Below, piece after piece: positions 6,052-7,433 of a stretch of DNA of 7,433 nt. Every line of letters starts with the position of its first letter. Positions within the stretch are counted from its first letter, which is position 1. Under the pieces are notes generated by a model, which saw only the letters and a list, made by a program, of their open reading frames with translations, was not told the DNA's origin and searched no databases. The stretch comes from Candidatus Harrisonbacteria bacterium (GTDB lineage Bacteria > Patescibacteriota > Minisyncoccia > UBA6257 > 1-14-0-10-44-23): assembly GCA_023244975.1 (NCBI GenBank), contig JAHFLG010000050.1, forward strand, positions 1 through 7,433, in the 5' to 3' direction. Both the position numbers and the translations under genes were made by a program.

Positions 6052-6492
6052 ATGAACATTTCGAATTTAAAATTTCAAATTTTTAAACAACGATGGGGTA
6101 TAGCCTCTCTCCCGGTTATTTTGCTCATCGGTAGTATTATCATTGAAATCGGCGTCGCGGGCACCCTACTTCTTGTGTACCTCAACAACAGCCTCTACGG
6201 AAATCGCCTCGGTAACGAAGCTCTTGCCGGCGCTCAAAGCGGTATTGATGACGGCATTATGCGCGTCATCCTTGATAAAAATCTCAGCGCCTCGTATAGT
6301 CTCACTGTTGGACGCGCTAATGTTGATGTGACGATCTGTAAAGATGCGTGCGTTGGTCTTTCTGTCGGCCAAGATGCCATTACCGCTACCAGTCGTGTAC
6401 TCACCAAAGAGCATACCTTGGTGGCCATTCTAAATGTCAGCTCAACGAGCGGCCTTGTCGAGACCGTATCCCTCAAAGAAATGGTTCAATAG
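6052..6492 (+). CDS. PilX-like minor prepilin
   Basis: This 146-residue protein has a positively charged leader (residues 1-16, ending KQRWG) followed by IASLPVILLIGSIIIEIG and a hydrophobic helix to about residue 44. Gly16 is the likely cleavage site. The +5 residue is Pro21 rather than Glu, which fits PilX/GspK-type minor pilins that lack Glu5. The helix continues as a polar stretch with EALAGAQSGIDDGIMRVI (56-73), like the AxAGIEDA stretch of PilX proteins, then beta segments SYSLTVG and VDVTIC. Cys96 and Cys100 are the only cysteines. It starts one base after the pilV-like stop and ends ten bases before pilM, so it is part of the same operon. PilX-like proteins cap or prime the pilus with other minor pilins. 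The first dozen codons are almost pure A/T and form a near-palindrome. Confidence 0.88.
   Translation: MNISNLKFQIFKQRWGIASLPVILLIGSIIIEIGVAGTLLLVYLNNSLYGNRLGNEALAGAQSGIDDGIMRVILDKNLSASYSLTVGRANVDVTICKDACVGLSVGQDAITATSRVLTKEHTLVAILNVSSTSGLVETVSLKEMVQ
6058..6087. repeat. AT-only near-palindrome at the start of the pilX-like gene
   Basis: In these 30 bases only three are G or C. TTTAAAATTT (6066-6075) and AAATTTTTAAA (6077-6087) are inverted copies around a central C, with one extra T in the second arm. It encodes the leader residues NLKFQIFK. The base composition is unlike the surrounding genes. Confidence 0.5.
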
Positions 6493-6493
6493 G
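6491..6493 (+). promoter_or_regulatory. Weak Shine-Dalgarno site of pilM
   Basis: AGG overlaps the TAG stop of the pilX-like gene and lies eight bases before the ATG at 6502. It is short but well placed and supports that start over the in-frame ATG at 6520. Confidence 0.35.
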
Positions 6494-6501
6494 TCTATAT
6501 C

Positions 6502-7433
6502 ATGAAGCTTACTCCGACTATGCGTCATTTAAAGGACATCCTCACCTCGGGAGTTGCTGTTGGCGGTCTTGAAATTTCAGCGACTTCGCTTAAATACCTA
6601 CTTGTTAAAAACGAAACGATCATTCAAGCGTCGCTACGACTCCCGCCAGGCATCATTGAAAAGGGTGCTATCAAAAACCGAAAAAATTTCATAGAAGCGC
6701 TCAAAAATCTCCATGGTCAGATCTCACCAGCCAACAAAATCGTGGCTAGTATTCTCACACTCCCTTCTAATCTTGTTTTTACTCAGTCCTTTTCTGTTCC
6801 AATCATAGAAAAAGAGCATTTAGAGGAGTCGATTAAACTCAATCTTCAGATGATCTCCCCAAATAAAATCGAAGATTCTTACTACGACTGGCAGGAGATT
6901 AAGATTAATAAAGACCTTGGCCAGCTTGAACTTCTCGGCGCCTTTGCCGCTCGCATCGTTATTGATGAATTTACCACCGCTCTCACTGAAGCAGGCTTTA
7001 ATTGCGTTGCAGTCGAATTTCCGGGTTTGGCGCTCGCTCGCCTTATCCGTGAACGTTGGGGCGGGATCGAAGCCGAACAACAATATCTGCTTATCTATGT
7101 TAATTCCGAAGGCTTACTTCTGGTTATCCTCAAAAATGGTAACGTGTATTTTAACCATTTTACCCTCTGGCAAAATGCCGCAATAGCCGGATCAACATTT
7201 ACATTTGACCAAATCAAGAACTTCTTAAGTCAAGAGCTTCAACGAGTTGTCAATTTCTATGTTGGCCGCGCCGGTAAACAAATCTCTGAGGCGATTCTTA
7301 TATCTCCTGTATTTAATTACGAAATCGTAAAAATGATCTCAGAGCAGATGAACATTAAAATCAGAAATCTTACGATTGCCGAGCTTCCAAAGCTCCAACC
7401 AAACTGGTTCCCAGTTCTCGGCTCTGGACTCCG
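6502..7433 (+). CDS. pilM: PilM-like actin-fold T4P assembly protein (3' end outside window)
   Basis: PilM is the cytoplasmic actin-like protein that forms a ring around PilB and binds the N-terminal tail of PilN. The frame is open from ATG 6502 to the right edge, giving 310 residues. The order of segments fits PilM: GGLEISATSLKYLLVK (21-36) in the phosphate-1 position, a beta/helix middle with GAFAARIVIDEFTTALTEAGF (146-166), YLLIYVNSEGLLLVILKNG (195-213) in the phosphate-2 position, the helix FLSQELQRVVNFYVGR (241-256), and AILISPVF (264-271) where the adenosine motif normally is. PNWFPVLGSGL at the very end resembles the closing residues of PilM, so only a few residues are probably missing. 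All three nucleotide-binding motifs are degraded, so it may be a GspL-like scaffold rather than a nucleotide-binding protein. PilN and PilO should follow. Confidence 0.85.
   Translation, partial: MKLTPTMRHLKDILTSGVAVGGLEISATSLKYLLVKNETIIQASLRLPPGIIEKGAIKNRKNFIEALKNLHGQISPANKIVASILTLPSNLVFTQSFSVPIIEKEHLEESIKLNLQMISPNKIEDSYYDWQEIKINKDLGQLELLGAFAARIVIDEFTTALTEAGFNCVAVEFPGLALARLIRERWGGIEAEQQYLLIYVNSEGLLLVILKNGNVYFNHFTLWQNAAIAGSTFTFDQIKNFLSQELQRVVNFYVGRAGKQISEAILISPVFNYEIVKMISEQMNIKIRNLTIAELPKLQPNWFPVLGSGL

Noticed and set aside
6820..7083. Minus-strand open frames in the right part (also 6166-6414 and 3169-3477)
   Set aside because: They are antisense to pilM, the pilX-like gene and pilC, whose products are recognisable.
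1..7433. tRNA, rRNA, CRISPR, insertion sequence or phage genes
   Set aside because: None was seen on either strand. Coding sequence fills the window apart from spacers of at most 31 bases.

Overview
The window is one contiguous, plus-strand, type IV pilus (T4P) assembly locus. The gene content and protein style suggest a Patescibacteria/Candidate Phyla Radiation bacterium of the Parcubacteria type. The reasons are a pilin with the ISGGSPLS...PRDP...YYGYSCD...YEVG C-terminal pattern, a PilX-like protein starting GIASLPVILLIG, a prepilin carrying AW-x-D-x-x-GW-I-x-F repeats, very tight gene packing, and start codons mostly without Shine-Dalgarno sequences but with a -10-like TATACT just upstream. 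This placement rests on remembered family patterns, not on a search. The standard code fits: the complete genes stop with TAA (4) or TAG (3), and no in-frame TGA is needed anywhere.

Layout. (1) 1-473: the C-terminal 156 residues of a pilin whose N-terminus lies left of the window. (2) 473-1054: a small multi-pass membrane protein that overlaps the pilin stop by one base. Its first codons contain a strong intrinsic-terminator-like hairpin (520-549). Its two aspartates, topology and spacing loosely recall an A24 prepilin peptidase. (3) 1084-2790 pilB, the extension ATPase. (4) 2822-4033 pilC, the inner-membrane platform. (5) 4035-4526 a GspH/FimT-like minor prepilin. (6) 4545-6050 a large 501-residue PilV-like prepilin with a repeat-containing surface region and a C-terminal beta-rich domain. 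(7) 6052-6492 a PilX-like minor prepilin. (8) 6502 to the right edge: a PilM-like actin-fold protein, cut by the window end just before its expected C-terminus. PilN and PilO would be expected beyond it. No PilT retraction ATPase is present here.

How the genes work together. Prepilins (pilin, GspH-like, PilV-like, PilX-like) enter the cytoplasmic membrane by their N-terminal helices and are cut after a glycine by a prepilin peptidase. PilB powers and PilC organises their polymerisation, and PilM belongs to the cytoplasmic ring that couples PilB to PilN/PilO. The three minor prepilins probably form the priming/tip complex, with the large PilV-like protein as the best candidate for surface contact.

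The most interesting signals are: three genes (pilB, pilC, pilV-like) with a TATACT box 6-7 bases before ATG, predicting leaderless transcripts; the terminator inside the membrane-protein reading frame; the possible divergent peptidase; the repeat-bearing tip pilin; and the loss of all recognisable nucleotide-binding motifs in the PilM-like protein. No gene-free stretch exceeds 31 bases. I saw no tRNA, rRNA, CRISPR array, transposon or phage gene.
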